Shown piece by piece: positions 1 through 12,493 of a DNA stretch of 64,000 nucleotides. Location of the stretch: NCBI RefSeq assembly GCF_000143535.2, contig NC_037315.1, positions 2,294,001 through 2,358,000 of the forward strand. The letters run 5' to 3'. The translations under genes were made by a program, and so were the position numbers. Position 1 is the stretch's first letter. Each line of letters starts with the position of its first letter. Origin of the DNA: Botrytis cinerea B05.10. Its lineage: Eukaryota > Ascomycota > Leotiomycetes > Helotiales > Sclerotiniaceae. A model generated the notes under the pieces. That model ran no database searches and was not told where the DNA came from. It was given only the letters and a program-made list of their open reading frames with translations.

Positions 1-209
1 GTAAATTTCGGGAAACTGCTAACCGGATGTAATCCGGAATGGTACAACCAATGAATGTATCTCAATCTTTTCCATAGTTAATAATTTTGCAAATAAGTGC
101 TATTGAATTTTTCCACCACACTACCATTTTGACCATAATTTATACATCTTACATTTTGATGTCCAACCAATTCTATATCAACGCATTGTCACAATTAAAT
201 TCAAACATC
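1..209. other. Edge sequence, no gene seen
   Basis: AT-rich sequence at the left edge of the window, directly downstream of the UTP12 stop codon. I see no coding exon in it. It probably holds the 3' untranslated region of UTP12. Confidence 0.5.
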
Positions 210-3163
210 CTAAGAAACTTGAACAAATCCTCTCTTCTTCTTACTCGATCCATCGTCCTCCTCCCAAGTCTCCTCATCCACATAGTCTTTAGTCCCCATA
301 TCCTTGACTCTCTCTCCAGTAATCTTCAAAGCTGCCAAATTAAATCCCATCTCATCCTTCTGTCTCTTCAAACTCTTTCTCAAGTTTTCCTTAACACCAT
401 CCAACATAGTCCTCATGGTTTTACTTGAAACAATCTGTTTTTGATGTGTTTTCAACATGAAGAATAAGATTCGACAAGTAAGTGGTATGTTCATCTCCTT
501 TTGGGCAAAAATATTTAAGAATGTGAAGAGCATTGGGAGAGTAGAGAATGGAAGAACGAGCAATGCGTCGTGAAGAGCTGCGGCTTTGATTTTCTGGAGA
601 GTATTAAGAACATGTCTTTCGGCACTGATATTACCGAGAGCCATGAAAAGGAGGTTGCGGGCTGGAGGAGCGGTATTAGGATTGGTGGCTTTGGCGAGTT
701 CATATTCAGCCATTAGTTCAAGATCGACGGTACCAATCTCAAGGGCTTCGACAATCTTTTCTCCAGCCATCAAAGTCTCGGTTGTTTGTTTTCCAGCGGC
801 TCCAACTTCATTGTCGTCATCTTCCTCGTTCTTACCAGGATTCAGAGATGTTGTCAAAGTTGACTCGTATAACTCTTCCAGCTCCTTCTCCTTCTCTTCT
901 TCGAGGAATATTTGCTCGTCAGTTTGTTCCCACACTCTGATGCTTTTATCGTGACTTGCACTGACAAAAAAGTCACCAGTTCGACTAACTGCCAAAGCCC
1001 AAATTTCACCGTGATGACCATCCAATCTTTGGATCTGTTCGAATTTGTCTCCATCCCAGTACTTGATCATTTTGTCCTTACTGGTACTGAAGAAGTGATG
1101 ACCATTGCCATCTTGACTATGTGGAATAAATGCGACCTGTAGGATACTGTCTTGATGTCCAAAGAATGCCTTATGACAATCTCCGAAATCGAGACCCCAA
1201 AGACGTATATTCTTGTCGGCAGAACAAGTAACAATGAGTTTGCTATCAAAAGAGATATCCATGTTAAGCACAGGCAATTTGTGACCATACAAATTTAGGA
1301 AGAGCTTCAAAGAATCGACGAAGAACACCTTAACGGTATTGTCTAGGAGGGCCACAGCTAACAGACGTGCATCAGGTGAAAATCTCAAGCTCAGAATATC
1401 ATCTGATACTTTCAACGTTCTGGTATGGACGAGTCGTAATTTTGGCGTTTTCCGTGTGGTTCCGGGAATCTCTTCCTGAATCACCTCAAAGTTCCAGAAT
1501 TTGGCTGACTTGTCTGCACTTCCGGACACTACAGAACGGCCGTCCGGATGTACCTGTAAAGTCCAAATAGCACCTTCATGTGCTTTGATACTCTCAATCA
1601 TAGCAGTTGCAGTTACATCAAATAATTCCAGTTCCCCAGATTTTGTTCCAACCACTAGAATTTTATCTCCTGGCAAGAATGCACAGCATAGAGCATAGCC
1701 ACATTCGAAACTTCGTATACAAGTTCCCTTGCGAACATTCCAGATTTTGATACCACCATTAGATACTGATGCCAGCATCTTGTCGTCGGAACTCAGTGCC
1801 AACGCTCTTATATCTGCTCTGTGACCTGGCATTTCGACCGATAGTGTTCTTGAATAATCTGGCATTTCTTCGCTCTTCGATTTCTTACTTTTCTCTTTTG
1901 TGACAACTGTGTAGACCTCCAGTTGATTGTTCGAAGTTGCTATGAGCAATTGTATGGATTTGGTGCCTTTAATGCGTACCCAATCAATGGATCGAACTCT
2001 ACCTCCCGTTCTCACAATGACGTATGGGACGAAAAAGTCTGTGATATCCGCAGTTGAAATGTCTTCGACCTTCTCGTCCACTTCGTCAACTTCCATAGCT
2101 GATTTCTCGGTTGCGGCCAACTTTTCTCTTCTTCTCCTGCGCTTTCTTGCTAAGCTCTTCTTTACTTCCTCTTCTGATCGTATCCTCCATATTTCAACCG
2201 ACTTTTCCGAACCATGAACCGAAAAGTAGTCTAAGCGTGGGTGGAAACTAATTTCGAGTGCCCTATCTTTTCCCTGTCGATGTAAAATTCCTCTACCCTG
2301 GAGATATCGAGCTTCAACTGCACCGTTCACTTGTTTCGATAACTTATATAGACCGGCTGTATCAATAGACCACACTTTCATTTCCCCGTCGTTTCCAGCC
2401 GTGATACACCCACTACCATCTGGCGAAGTGCCTAAAGCCCAACATTCTCCATTTGTTTGAGCGACATGAGTTTCAATACAGTGCTGAGATGTCATATCCC
2501 AGAGTTTGATGAGTGCATCCTTGCCAGTGGTGAGAAGAAATCCCTCAGATGAACTGTCCTCCACATCAACTACTTCTTCGTCTTCACCAGACTCTTGTGG
2601 CGCACTGGGTTGAATGAATTGGAGTCCGGTGATTTGATCCTTGTGTCCTCTCAATTTGAACAAGCCAACCTCAGCAACTAGGTCCCACACAATAACATCT
2701 GTATCTCTCGAACCACTAGCTAACCGGACTCCAGATTTATCGAATGCTAGTGTAGTAATCGCAGACTTGTGCCCGTTGAATTTGACTAGAATAGTTGCAA
2801 TTTTCGAGTCCCATAGTCGTATGCTACCATCCTCGTATCCGACGGCGAAAATGTCTATGTCTGTTTTGCTCTGGGCAATGGCTGAAACTTGAGACTTGCA
2901 TTCATTGTCTCTCCATCGACTCAAAAGGGCTCCCGTCTTTATTTCCCAACACAATACCTCCTCATTGGCGGCCACTATAGCTCTTCCTGAACCAGTATTT
3001 CGACTCGAGACGCCGGCTCCATCTGTTGACCAAACAACATTTGAAGTACTCGAATTGACAAGACCGAATGATTTCGAATGCTCGTATTTCCTAGAAGCAA
3101 GTAGTTCAGTAATTGCCAGTCGCCATTTGGAACTTTGAGGACTTACAAGTAGGATTTAACCAT
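210..3163 (-). CDS. UTP12: U3 snoRNP/UTP-B WD40 protein Utp12 (Dip2, WDR3)
   Basis: Nucleolar scaffold of the UTP-B module, which joins the 5' part of pre-18S rRNA during small-subunit processome assembly. Two exons: 3163-3147 encodes only MVKSY plus two bases of the next codon, then a 56-bp intron (GTAAGT...TTCTAG), then 3090-210. The product is 965 aa. The spliced N-terminus MVKSYLKYEHSKSFG matches the conserved start of Dip2, which is why I chose this start over the internal one at 2975. Two blocks of WD40 repeats span roughly residues 60-690, with many GH...D...W-type units such as LASGSRDTDVIVWD. A basic RKRRRRRE stretch lies in between. The C-terminal Utp12 domain covers about residues 830-930 (LQKIKAAALHDALLVLPF). 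It is divergent from ARPC2, with 322 bp between the two start codons. Family assignment is secure. Confidence 0.96.
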
Positions 3164-3485
3164 ATTTATGAACTGGCGCAAAAGTACTCATATGCAGTTT
3201 GGGAACCAGAACTTTTTTTCTAACCTATGCGATAAAATTCCTTAGTGCTACCGATAAGCATGGGTTTCCAGAGACTAAAAGCGGCAAAAAAACGAAATAA
3301 TTTATTCCAGAGGTCTCGAAAATATGATGCCGCTTTAACACACAAAGCTAAGCCACCCGCCCCACGTCGTCAGCAACCTGAGCTACAACAACACAACAGG
3401 AGAGCAGCAGCTTAATTCCCCATAGTGCATTAGTAGTACTGGAAACATCACAACGGGAAGTTCAAGTCTCTTACACACCACCATA
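3164..3485. promoter_or_regulatory. Shared divergent promoter, UTP12 / ARPC2
   Basis: These 322 bp separate the start codons of two divergently transcribed housekeeping genes, so both promoters must overlap here. No TATA box is obvious. Poly-A/T stretches (AAAAAAACGAAATAATTTATT near 3288-3305) and the A-rich/CAACA-rich leader before ARPC2 are the only features seen. Shared regulation is inferred from geometry only. Confidence 0.6.
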
Positions 3486-4709
3486 ATGCTTCTTCTCGAT
3501 TACCAAAATGTACTCATTCAATCCGTACTTACGGAGAGATTCTCAGGGTTTGTGTAAACCTGCATCCCAATGCCGAGCCAAAACTAATTCAAACCAGAGC
3601 ACCACCGGTGAACATTGACCAAACTGTAGCCGATTTCGACGGTGTTACTTTCCACATCTCGACCCCTGAAGCAAAGACAAAAATTCTTGTTTCCATACAA
3701 GTCAAATGCTACGATGAACTTGTACGATACGGCGCTCAGCAGGTTCTTGAGCGTGAATATGGTCCATTCGTTGTTGCGCCGGAAAGTGGTTACAATTTCT
3801 CGGTGCAAGTTGACTTGGAAAGTCTGCCAGAAGAGAAGGGTATGAATGCCAGTCACTATGTATGGCATATGCTGATGCAATATATTTCCAGAAGCCCGAG
3901 ATGATTTGATTAGACGCATATCCTTATTGAAACGAAATGCCATGGCTGCGCCATTCGAGCATGCCTTCACCGAATTCCACAAATTACAGGAGGAAGCATC
4001 GAAGTTCACATCCGAGGAAGCTCCCCAAGGTGTCAGAGAAGGGGGAGATGTTATGGCCATTCATTACCGTGATGAAGAAGCGATCTATATCAAGGCCAGT
4101 CACGACAGAGTTACTGTTATTTTCAGTACAGTATTCCGCGAGGAGACAGATAGAGTGTTCGGAAGGGTCTTTATCCAAGAGTTCGTAGATGCCCGAAGGA
4201 GAGCTATTCAAAATGCTCCTCAAGTATTGTTCAGAACCGACCCGCCATTGGAGCTTCAAGGAGTTCCAGGAGTAAAGGACAATGGCAGTGGAGATATTGG
4301 ATATGTTACATTTGGTAAGCTCAAATCCTCTCCTGTGGTGCCGTGAGCTTCTATTTCATCCTGCTAATTCATACAGTTTTGTTCCCACGTCACCTCACAC
4401 TTCAACGAAGAGATGAAGTTATTTCCCACATTCAAACATTCCGTGATTACTTCCATTACCATATCAAAGCATCAAAGGTACGTTTATGAAACACGGTCAA
4501 TTCGTGATTTAGTATTAACTTCTCCTAGGCATACATTCACTCTAGAATGCGTACACGTACCGCAGACTTCTTGCAAGGTAGGCTCCTATTTCTGAAGAGT
4601 GAATGATGCACATTACTAACAATTAGTAGTTCTGAGAAGAGCACGCCCAGAGAACGAAGAGAAAGAGAGAAAGACAGCTACCGGACGCACTTTCAAGGTC
4701 CAAGGCTGA
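3486..4709 (+). CDS. ARPC2: Arp2/3 complex subunit 2 (p34/ARPC2)
   Basis: Core subunit of the Arp2/3 actin-nucleating complex; it contacts the mother filament and acts at cortical actin patches. Six exons: 3486-3547, 3598-3839, 3892-4314, 4377-4477, 4529-4577 and 4630-4709, giving 318 aa, close to the usual 300-320. Family signatures in order are [15 protein letters not shown] at the start, a mid-protein [39 protein letters not shown] and the C-terminal [20 protein letters not shown]. All five introns have GT-AG ends. The final acceptor is a tandem TAGTAG: using the first AG would insert one Val. The second AG is preferred because it gives the conserved FLQVLRRARP. The assignment is very sure. 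Confidence 0.95.
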
Positions 4710-5231
4710 GAATAGAAGACGATTGGGAGTTTGGGGTAGGCGAATGTATGACACGAAAATTGAAATTGAGCGATATTGCATACCACAAAACTTCTAGGAG
4801 TCTTTGTTTGTGAGTCGATACCACCTTGAATACCTTGTGATTTTGGCGTGATTCTTGACACATTCGCCTTTCATTTGTCTGTCTATCATTACACTTCTCG
4901 GCCTGGATCAGTCAAATTTCATTGTGAGAACCTCGTGGAACAAACAGTAAGTAGGTGTAATTACTTCAAATGGACAAGATATCATAAAGCCATTAATAAT
5001 TATTCCATTGAGCAGATAGCAAGTGAGCATTTATATCGGTGGAAAGGACATCTACTGAAGCTGGGCAATGATGTCACGTGATATACACATCAAAATCTAG
5101 CCTCGTGTGGCGGGTGGCTAGTAACACAAACTAGTGCTGGCTATCAAAGCTACTAAGTACCTTCTCAATTACAAAATCAATACAAAATTATCCCATCCAA
5201 ACACCAATGCGCATCACTACAACGCGCCACT
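4710..5231. other. ARPC2-HSH155 intergenic region with TCACGTGA
   Basis: Contains the 3' end of ARPC2 and the promoter of HSH155. A perfect TCACGTGA octamer lies at 5074-5081, about 150 bp before the HSH155 start, and is a possible bHLH/Cbf1-type site. No coding exon is supported; short open frames here have no family features. Confidence 0.5.
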
Positions 5232-8200
5232 ATGTCCGACACCGACTTCGAGACGATCAGGAAGCTACAGGCTGAGAGGAATGCTGCCTCTGCTGGTAAG
5301 AAGGGATCGAAGACATTTGATCCATCAAGTCAGCGAACTGATGTTTCCACCAAGGCCTCCTTAACAGAAAGCTTCGATACCAGTCTTTATGAGCGCGATG
5401 GCGGTGATAAATTCGCAGGTTATAATACTTCCATCGCAGTGGCAGATGGTGATGATGATGAAATGGAGGAAGCTGATACCAGCCGAAGATTGGTAGGCCA
5501 ATACACAGCTTCCAAGGAACAGTTGAACGAATTCGCGCAAGGTAATGGGGTCGAGGAGGAAGATATTCTTTTAGGGAGAGAGAAAAGTGCACGAATTTCC
5601 GATCGCGAAACCGATTACCAAAAACGTCGACACGATCGAGTCTTGACTCCTACAAGAGCTGATGGGAATGCTGAAAGCTATAGAGATGTCATGGCTAGAA
5701 GGGAACTCGAGCGTGAGGAAGAGAGAGTTAGGAAAGCCATTGAGGAGAAGAAGGCTAATGGCGAAGTTATCCACCATACTGCAACACTGGTCAAGGAAGG
5801 TAGTGGTTCTCCTGGTGACAAGGAAAACGACGAAGCTGGTTCCACGGAAGCTGTCGCAAGTGGACGCAAAAGAAAGAAGAGATGGGATGTTGGCACTGAG
5901 GAAGACACTAGCATGGCTCCACCATCAGCGGAGAGTAAAACCAAACGTTCGAGATGGGATCAAACACCAGCTGTTGGAGGTGCCACGGTTGACGAAACTC
6001 CTAGGAGAAGGTCTAGATGGGATCAAGCACCTGCTGCCACCCCTATGGGCAATCAAGGATTAGTAACACCAATGCATCCATCACAAATGGGCGGTCCATC
6101 TATACCAACTACATTCGGAACTGATATATCATCGAGAAATGCGCCACTTTCAGATGAGGAGCTCGATATGATGTTACCATCTGAAGGTTATAAGATCTTA
6201 GAACCTCCGCCAGGTTACGCCCCAATACGAACTATTGCGCAAAAGGTCATGTCTACACCATTGCCTACTGGGGGATTTATGATGCAAGATCCGGAAAGTG
6301 GAAGACAATTAGCAAAACAACTCCCAACAGAAATACCCGGCGTGGGAGATTTGCAGTTCTTCAAGGCGGAGGATATGGCATATTTTGGAAAGCTCACAGA
6401 TGGTAGTGATGAAAATTCTATGAGTGTCGAAGAACTTAAAGAAAGGAAGATCATGAGGCTCTTACTCAAAGTTAAGAATGGAACTCCACCGATGCGAAAG
6501 ACTGCTCTGCGTCAACTTACGGATAACGCAAGACAATTTGGCGCCGGTCCATTGTTCAATCAAATTCTTCCATTGCTCATGGAAAAGACACTGGAAGATC
6601 AGGAGCGCCATTTGTTAGTCAAGGTTATTGATCGTATCCTCTATAAACTTGATGATCTTGTCAGGCCTTATGTTCACAAGATTCTGGTCGTCATCGAACC
6701 ATTGCTTATCGATCAAGACTATTACGCTCGAGTGGAAGGTCGAGAAATTATTTCCAATCTCAGTAAAGCTGCTGGCTTAGCACACATGATCAGTACTATG
6801 CGACCAGATATTGATCACGTTGATGAATACGTACGAAACACAACTGCTAGAGCATTTGCTGTTGTCGCTTCTGCACTTGGTATTCCTGCACTTCTTCCTT
6901 TCTTACGAGCAGTTTGTAGAAGTAAGAAATCGTGGCAAGCAAGACATACTGGTGTAAAGATTGTTCAACAGATCCCTATCTTAATGGGTTGTGCTGTCCT
7001 TCCTCATCTAAAAGGTCTGGTTGATTGTATCGGTGGCAATCTTAATGACGATCAAACCAAGGTTCGAACTGTTACCAGTTTGGCAATTGCAGCTTTAGCA
7101 GAGGCAGCAAATCCCTATGGTATTGAAAGCTTCGACGATATCCTGAATCCGTTATGGACCGGTGCTAGGGTTAGTACAGAGTCTCTCTTTTATTCTTAAA
7201 CAATCAAATGACAATTTACTGACTCACAAATAGAAACAACGTGGAAAAGGTCTTGCTGGTTTCTTAAAGGCCGTTGGATATATCATTCCTTTGATGGACG
7301 AGGAATATGCCAATTACTACACAGGACAAATCATGGAGATTCTTTTGAGAGAATTCTCATCTCCCGACGAGGAAATGAAAAAGGTAGTACTTAAAGTTGT
7401 TTCACAGTGCGCTGGTACCGATGGTGTAACAGCAGGATATTTGAAGGAGAATGTGTTAGATGAGTTTTTCAAGAGCTTCTGGGTTCGAAGAATGGCATTG
7501 GACAAGCGTAACTATAGACAAGTGGTTGAGACTACTGTTGATCTCGGCCAAAAAGTCGGTGTTGGCGAGATCGTGGAGCGCATCGTCAACAACTTGAAGG
7601 ATGAAAGCGAAGCATATCGCAAAATGACTGTGGAGACTATTGAGAAAGTTATTGCCAGTCTCGGTGCTGCCGACATTGGCGAGAGACTCGAAGAACGACT
7701 TATCGACGGTATTTTGCACTCTTTCCAGGAACAGAGTGTCGAGGATATCGTTATGTTGAATGGATTTGGAACTGTGGTCAACGCTCTTGGTACGAGATGT
7801 AAACCATACCTCCCCCAAATTGTCAGTACCATTCTGTGGCGATTAAACAACAAATCTGCGACCGTTCGACAACAAGCGGCGGACTTAATCTCTCGTATCG
7901 CAATGGTCATGAAGCAATGTGGTGAAGATGCTTTGATGGGCAAGCTAGGTATCGTTCTTTACGAATATCTCGGTGAAGAGTATCCAGAAGTTCTCGGTTC
8001 TATCCTTGGTGCCTTGCGTTCTATTGTCACTGTGGTCGGTATCAATCAAATGCAACCTCCTATTAAGGACTTGCTTCCTCGACTTACACCAATTCTTCGA
8101 AATCGGCACGAGAAGGTACAAGAAAATACCATTGATTTGGTTGGTCGTATCGCTGATCGTGGACCTGAGAGTGTCAATGCTAGAGAATGGATGAGAATCT

Positions 8201-8991
8201 GTTTCGAACTCTTAGACATGCTTAAGGCCCACAAGAAAGGTATTCGCCGTGCTGCCAACAACACATTCGGTTTCATCGCCAAAGCCATTGGACCTCAGGA
8301 TGTTCTTGCCACTCTTTTAAACAATCTCCGAGTTCAAGAACGTCAATCTCGTGTCTGTACAGCTGTGGCAATTGGTATTGTTGCGGAAACTTGCGCTCCA
8401 TTCACAGTTCTTCCAGCTTTGATGAACGAATACCGTGTTCCCGAACTCAATGTTCAGAATGGTGTTCTGAAATCACTTTCTTTCCTCTTCGAATATATTG
8501 GTGAGATGGCCAAAGATTATGTCTATGCTATTACACCTTTGCTCGAAGATGCCTTGATCGATCGTGATCAAGTTCATAGACAGACTGCCGCCTCTGTTGT
8601 CAAGCACGTGGCGTTGGGCGTTGTTGGTCTGGGTTGTGAAGATGCAATGCTTCATCTTCTCAATTTATTATACCCCAATCTATTCGAGACCAGTCCTCAC
8701 GTTATCGATCGCATTGTGGAAGCTATTGAGGCTATTAGAATGGCAATTGGACCAGGTCTTGTTCTCAACTACGTCTGGGCTGGTCTATTCCACCCAGCAC
8801 GCAAAGTTAGACAACGTAAGTCGCTCTTTTCACATTTTCATATATTTACAAGATTGATGCTGACTATATTCTTAGCTTATTGGACGCTTTACAACAGCGC
8901 TTATGTGTTATCGGCCGATGCTATCGTGCCTTACTACCCAAATATGGATGATGAGAAGATGGACAGGCCCGATTTGGCAATTGTGATATAA
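5232..8991 (+). CDS. HSH155: U2 snRNP splicing factor Hsh155/SF3B1
   Basis: Largest SF3b subunit. It clamps the U2 snRNA-branch site helix and is essential for spliceosome A-complex formation in the nucleus. Three exons: 5232-7169, 7234-8815 and 8876-8991, giving 1211 aa, close to fungal and animal orthologues. The N-terminal third is polar and disordered and carries RWD motifs ([24 protein letters not shown] at about residues 215-265), which are Prp/Cdc5-type phosphosites and U2AF-homology-motif ligands in the family. The conserved PPPGYAPI...[11 protein letters not shown] precedes the HEAT-repeat superhelix from about residue 430 to the end. The last intron is 60 bp, a multiple of three, and has no in-frame stop, so its retention would add 20 residues within the C-terminal HEAT region. 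Assignment is certain. Confidence 0.97.
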
Positions 8992-10239
8992 AACAGGCAT
9001 GCGATGATTTGAACATGGAGGATTGGGGTTTTTGGGCATACGTGTGTACATTAATTATGATAGCGGCTCGGGCGGGTATAAAATGTCACTTCGTTTATTT
9101 CGTTGAAGATATAAAAGTACTGGGAGAGATGATGTGAAGTTGAATGGAATGATGACTAGTGACAAATAATAATATCACTCCGTAGATGCAGTACGATTTA
9201 TCTGCTTTATAACCAAACCAGGCAATTGAAAGCATCAAAGTCGGGGAAGGGATAGTAATATATTATCTAGATTTCCTAGGTCTAATAGAATTCTGCTTTC
9301 CAATCAAACCAGACAATCGAAAGTTCTCCTCGTAGTAGATACGTTATCACACATTTCAATGCATGAATCTGATATTGAAAACAAGAAGATGCTCGGGCCG
9401 TTCTAATTTCAAGCTAACCAGTCAGATGGTGCTAAACTCCAGACTAGTTTGCCGTCCGCCATGCCATTCCACAAATAATTCTTGGACAATCAAATTAGCA
9501 TACGTCAATCTAGTCGGTCTCGTCATAATGTATGCCGGGCCGACATAGCAAATTCACCTGACCAAAATCAAATCAAAATTATTAATCATCCCCGAATTCA
9601 ATTACAATTCAATCCTCAAAGATTTCGAAGAAAAAAAAACCAATATATTATGGAGATCTGTTTCAAAAATTGATCGGCATTTTCCGAAAGATCGCCTCCA
9701 GTCTCGACAACTCAAACATCATTATATCATCATTCTACTCCTAGATGTGCTAATTCTTGATTTTGTCTAGTGTTCGTTCATTACAGTCCCGAGTACAGTC
9801 CTAACACCGAGCACATGGTATCTATCCCCTTTACCGTCTTACGGGAATCCATTACTCGTAGTCCTATGGCCTGTTTGCCATACATTTTGAAGTATATGCC
9901 GGCCCCATCGATTTCCCCGCATTTTGAATGTCACTTCGGGTGGGGAAGATGCTTGTCAAGGGAGCTAAACGAACTAAACGGGTTAAGCGGGCTATATGAG
10001 CCTCTATACGAGCTTCTCCACGAGGCTTTGTAATGGTATCCATCATTCATATGGACGAAGAAAAAAAGCTGTGTCGCCCCACAGAGTTGTCTTGGTGGTG
10101 AAAGAACGAAAGGGGATCTCCATTCAATAAGATGAACTAAATCATGCTTTCGTCCATTGCTATACCGAGTTCTGCGAGAATTGAAAAGTAGATGAAAACG
10201 AGATGATTACGACATTCTTTTTGGCCAATGTGAAAATAC
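8992..10239. other. Intergenic, imperfect direct repeat, no gene
   Basis: About 1.25 kb of AT-rich sequence between HSH155 and the rhamnosidase. The only structure I see is a 32-bp imperfect direct repeat (9201-9232 and 9292-9323). Open frames are short and lack recognisable protein features. Confidence 0.5.
9201..9323. repeat. 32-bp imperfect direct repeat pair
   Basis: Two copies begin TCTGCTTT and end GAAAG, at 9201-9232 and 9292-9323. They match at 27 of 32 positions by eye and sit 91 bp apart. Four of the five differences are transitions. Function is unknown. Confidence 0.6.
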
Positions 10240-10247
10240 GTATAAAG
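10225..10247 (+). promoter_or_regulatory. CCAAT box and TATA box of rhamnosidase gene
   Basis: CCAAT at 10225-10229 and TATAAAG at 10241-10247 lie about 110 bp before the chosen start codon at 10358. A TATA here implies transcription starts near 10275, which argues against the in-frame upstream ATG at 10253 being the real start. Confidence 0.5.
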
Positions 10248-10357
10248 CCACGATGAAGGAAGCAGTGCAAATGCTAATTGCCTCTACGCAGGAAGCTTTT
10301 GGTCTTCAATCTTGGTCAAACTTCTCATGGATTCTTTGCACAACTCCGTTTAGTTTT

Positions 10358-12493
10358 ATGTCGAAAATACCCACAATGGTTTTCTCATATTTTTCTTTCA
10401 GTCTCCTTGGCTTATGTGTAGTGTCAACTAAAGCCATACCGTATGAGGAATACATCCTTACGCCAAATTCGCGAACACTAGTACCTGTATCAGTATACAA
10501 CATCAATGGCTCAGTTACCAATGCAGAAGCATTGACCGGTACGGGGTCTTCGGATCCAGCAACATTCGGTCCCTCTTCGGCCATCACCTACGACTTTGAA
10601 AAGAATATTGCTGGTATAGTCTCTTTCAATGTTGGTACGATCGACGGAGATGGTGATCAATTCATTGGAATCAGTTTTACCGAAAGCTCACTGTGGATCA
10701 GTGATAAAGGGTGCGATGCCACAGCCGATGGAGGAATCGATGAAGCTTTGTGGTATCCAGTCACGAGTGGCGGCTTTTATCAAGCGGAAAAGAAACAACA
10801 ACGAGGTGGATTTAGATATCTAAATGTCTACCACAATACCACCGGGTCCGTGGAGGTTTCAAATCTAACTATACAATACACTGCTTTACCTCACCGAGCA
10901 GAAAACGAACTCAGGGCCTATACAGGTTACTTTCACAGCAATGACGAGCTGGTTAATCGAGTATGGTACGCTGGGGCTTATACTAATGATATGTGTACTA
11001 TTGATCCTACAACCGGAGACTCTCTAGTACATTTAGGCGAGATCACTTCAAACAGTACGATCACAGAACCTGTAACATGGTGGAACAATTACACCATTGC
11101 TAGTATGTTCTCCTTCCTGTGTTACGAAAATGATACTGACAAGTAACTATCAGATGGTACCAGTGTTCTTACTGATGGCGCTAAGAGAGACCGTCTCGTA
11201 TGGCCAGGAGACATAGCAATTTCCGGTCCCTCAGTCTTCGTTTCAACTAACGACATGCCAACCATCAAGAATTCTCTCGACTCATTGTTAGTACTTCAAA
11301 ACTCTTCAGGTGCACTGCCATATGCTGGAATCCCATTTAATGAAGTCATCCCAACCTGGAGTTTTACTTATCACCTTCATTCATTGATCGACATTCACGA
11401 TTACTATCTGTTTACCGGCGACGAAGAGTATTTGAAGGAACGTTGGGGACAATTCACATTAGGAATGAATTTCTCCTTAAGCCTTATCGATGAGACAAAA
11501 ATGGCCAATCTTCCTGCAAATAACCCTGATTGGTTACGAGTTGGTATGGGTGGCCATAACATCGAGGCAAACTCCATCCTTTACTATACTCTAAATCTGG
11601 GTACCAAACTCGCAAAAGTACTTAATGACTCTTCACCTGCCACTTCGAAATGGCCAGAATACGCCGCTGGTATCAAATCAGCCGCAAACGCCGCGCTCTG
11701 GGACAACACAACAAATCTCTTCAGAGACAACGATACCCTTCCATTAACAACACTCTATCCACAAGACGGAAACTCATGGGCTATCTTCTCCGGCCTTGTA
11801 TCGACTCCCGCCCGAGCTCTTGAAGTCTCCGATTCTCTAGCCGCACGCTGGGGCAAATACGGAGCTCCCGCTCCCGAGGGCGGCGGTGATGTAGTATCCC
11901 CCTTCGTTAGTGGTTTCGAAATCCAAGCGCACTACATGGCTGGAAGAGCTGATCGCGCTGTCGAAATGATTAAATTCATGTGGGGAGATTTCATGCTGGA
12001 CGATCCACGCATGACGAATAGTACGTTTATAGAAGGATATTCTTCGGATGGTACTCTACACTATGCGCCGTATTCGAATGATCCGCGAGTATCTCATGCG
12101 CATGGCTGGAGTACGGGACCAACTTCTGCTCTGACATTTCATGGAGCAGGGTTGAGAGTTACAGAGGCAGCGGGCAAATCTTGGAGTGTGGCACCCAACT
12201 TGGGAGGTTTGACAGATATAGAAGCGGGATTCGAGACGGATCTCGGCAACTTTGCGGTTAAGGTGGCAGGAAGTTCGGGAAGATTGGAGAGCATCGAGAT
12301 TACCACTCCCAAGGGAACAGTGGGTTCGATAAGCGTGCCGTATACTAACCAGACGGCAACAATAAATCTGCAGAACAGAGATGGGGAAGAAGTCGCTATG
12401 ACCCGGCAAATTGCCGCGGGTAATGCGACGAGTGGGAGGTACGTGGTGGAGAATGTGGCAGGGGGGAATTGGACCGTAACTCTTTGCTATTAA
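10358..12493 (+). CDS. Secreted alpha-L-rhamnosidase-like glycosidase (GH78-type six-hairpin fold)
   Basis: Likely cleaves terminal alpha-L-rhamnose from plant glycosides or pectic side chains outside the cell. Two exons, 10358-11102 and 11154-12493, with a 51-bp intron (GTATGT...ATCAG), give 694 aa. I chose the ATG at 10358 (MSKIPTMVFSYF...) because it yields a good signal peptide ending near STKA; ATG 10376 would serve almost as well. Sequence across the splice reads NYTIANGTSVLTDGAKRDRL and continues VWPGD, the GH78 D-G-x-K-R-x-R-x-x-W-x-G-D catalytic-region signature. The (alpha/alpha)6 barrel region follows (YHLHSLIDIHDYYLFTGDEEY) and then a C-terminal beta domain. Many NxS/T sequons fit secretion. 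Family certain; exact substrate not. Confidence 0.88.

Noticed and set aside
10253..10357. Upstream in-frame ATG as start of the rhamnosidase
   Set aside because: It sits only 6 bp after the TATA box, so it is unlikely to be in the mRNA, and it would bury the signal peptide.
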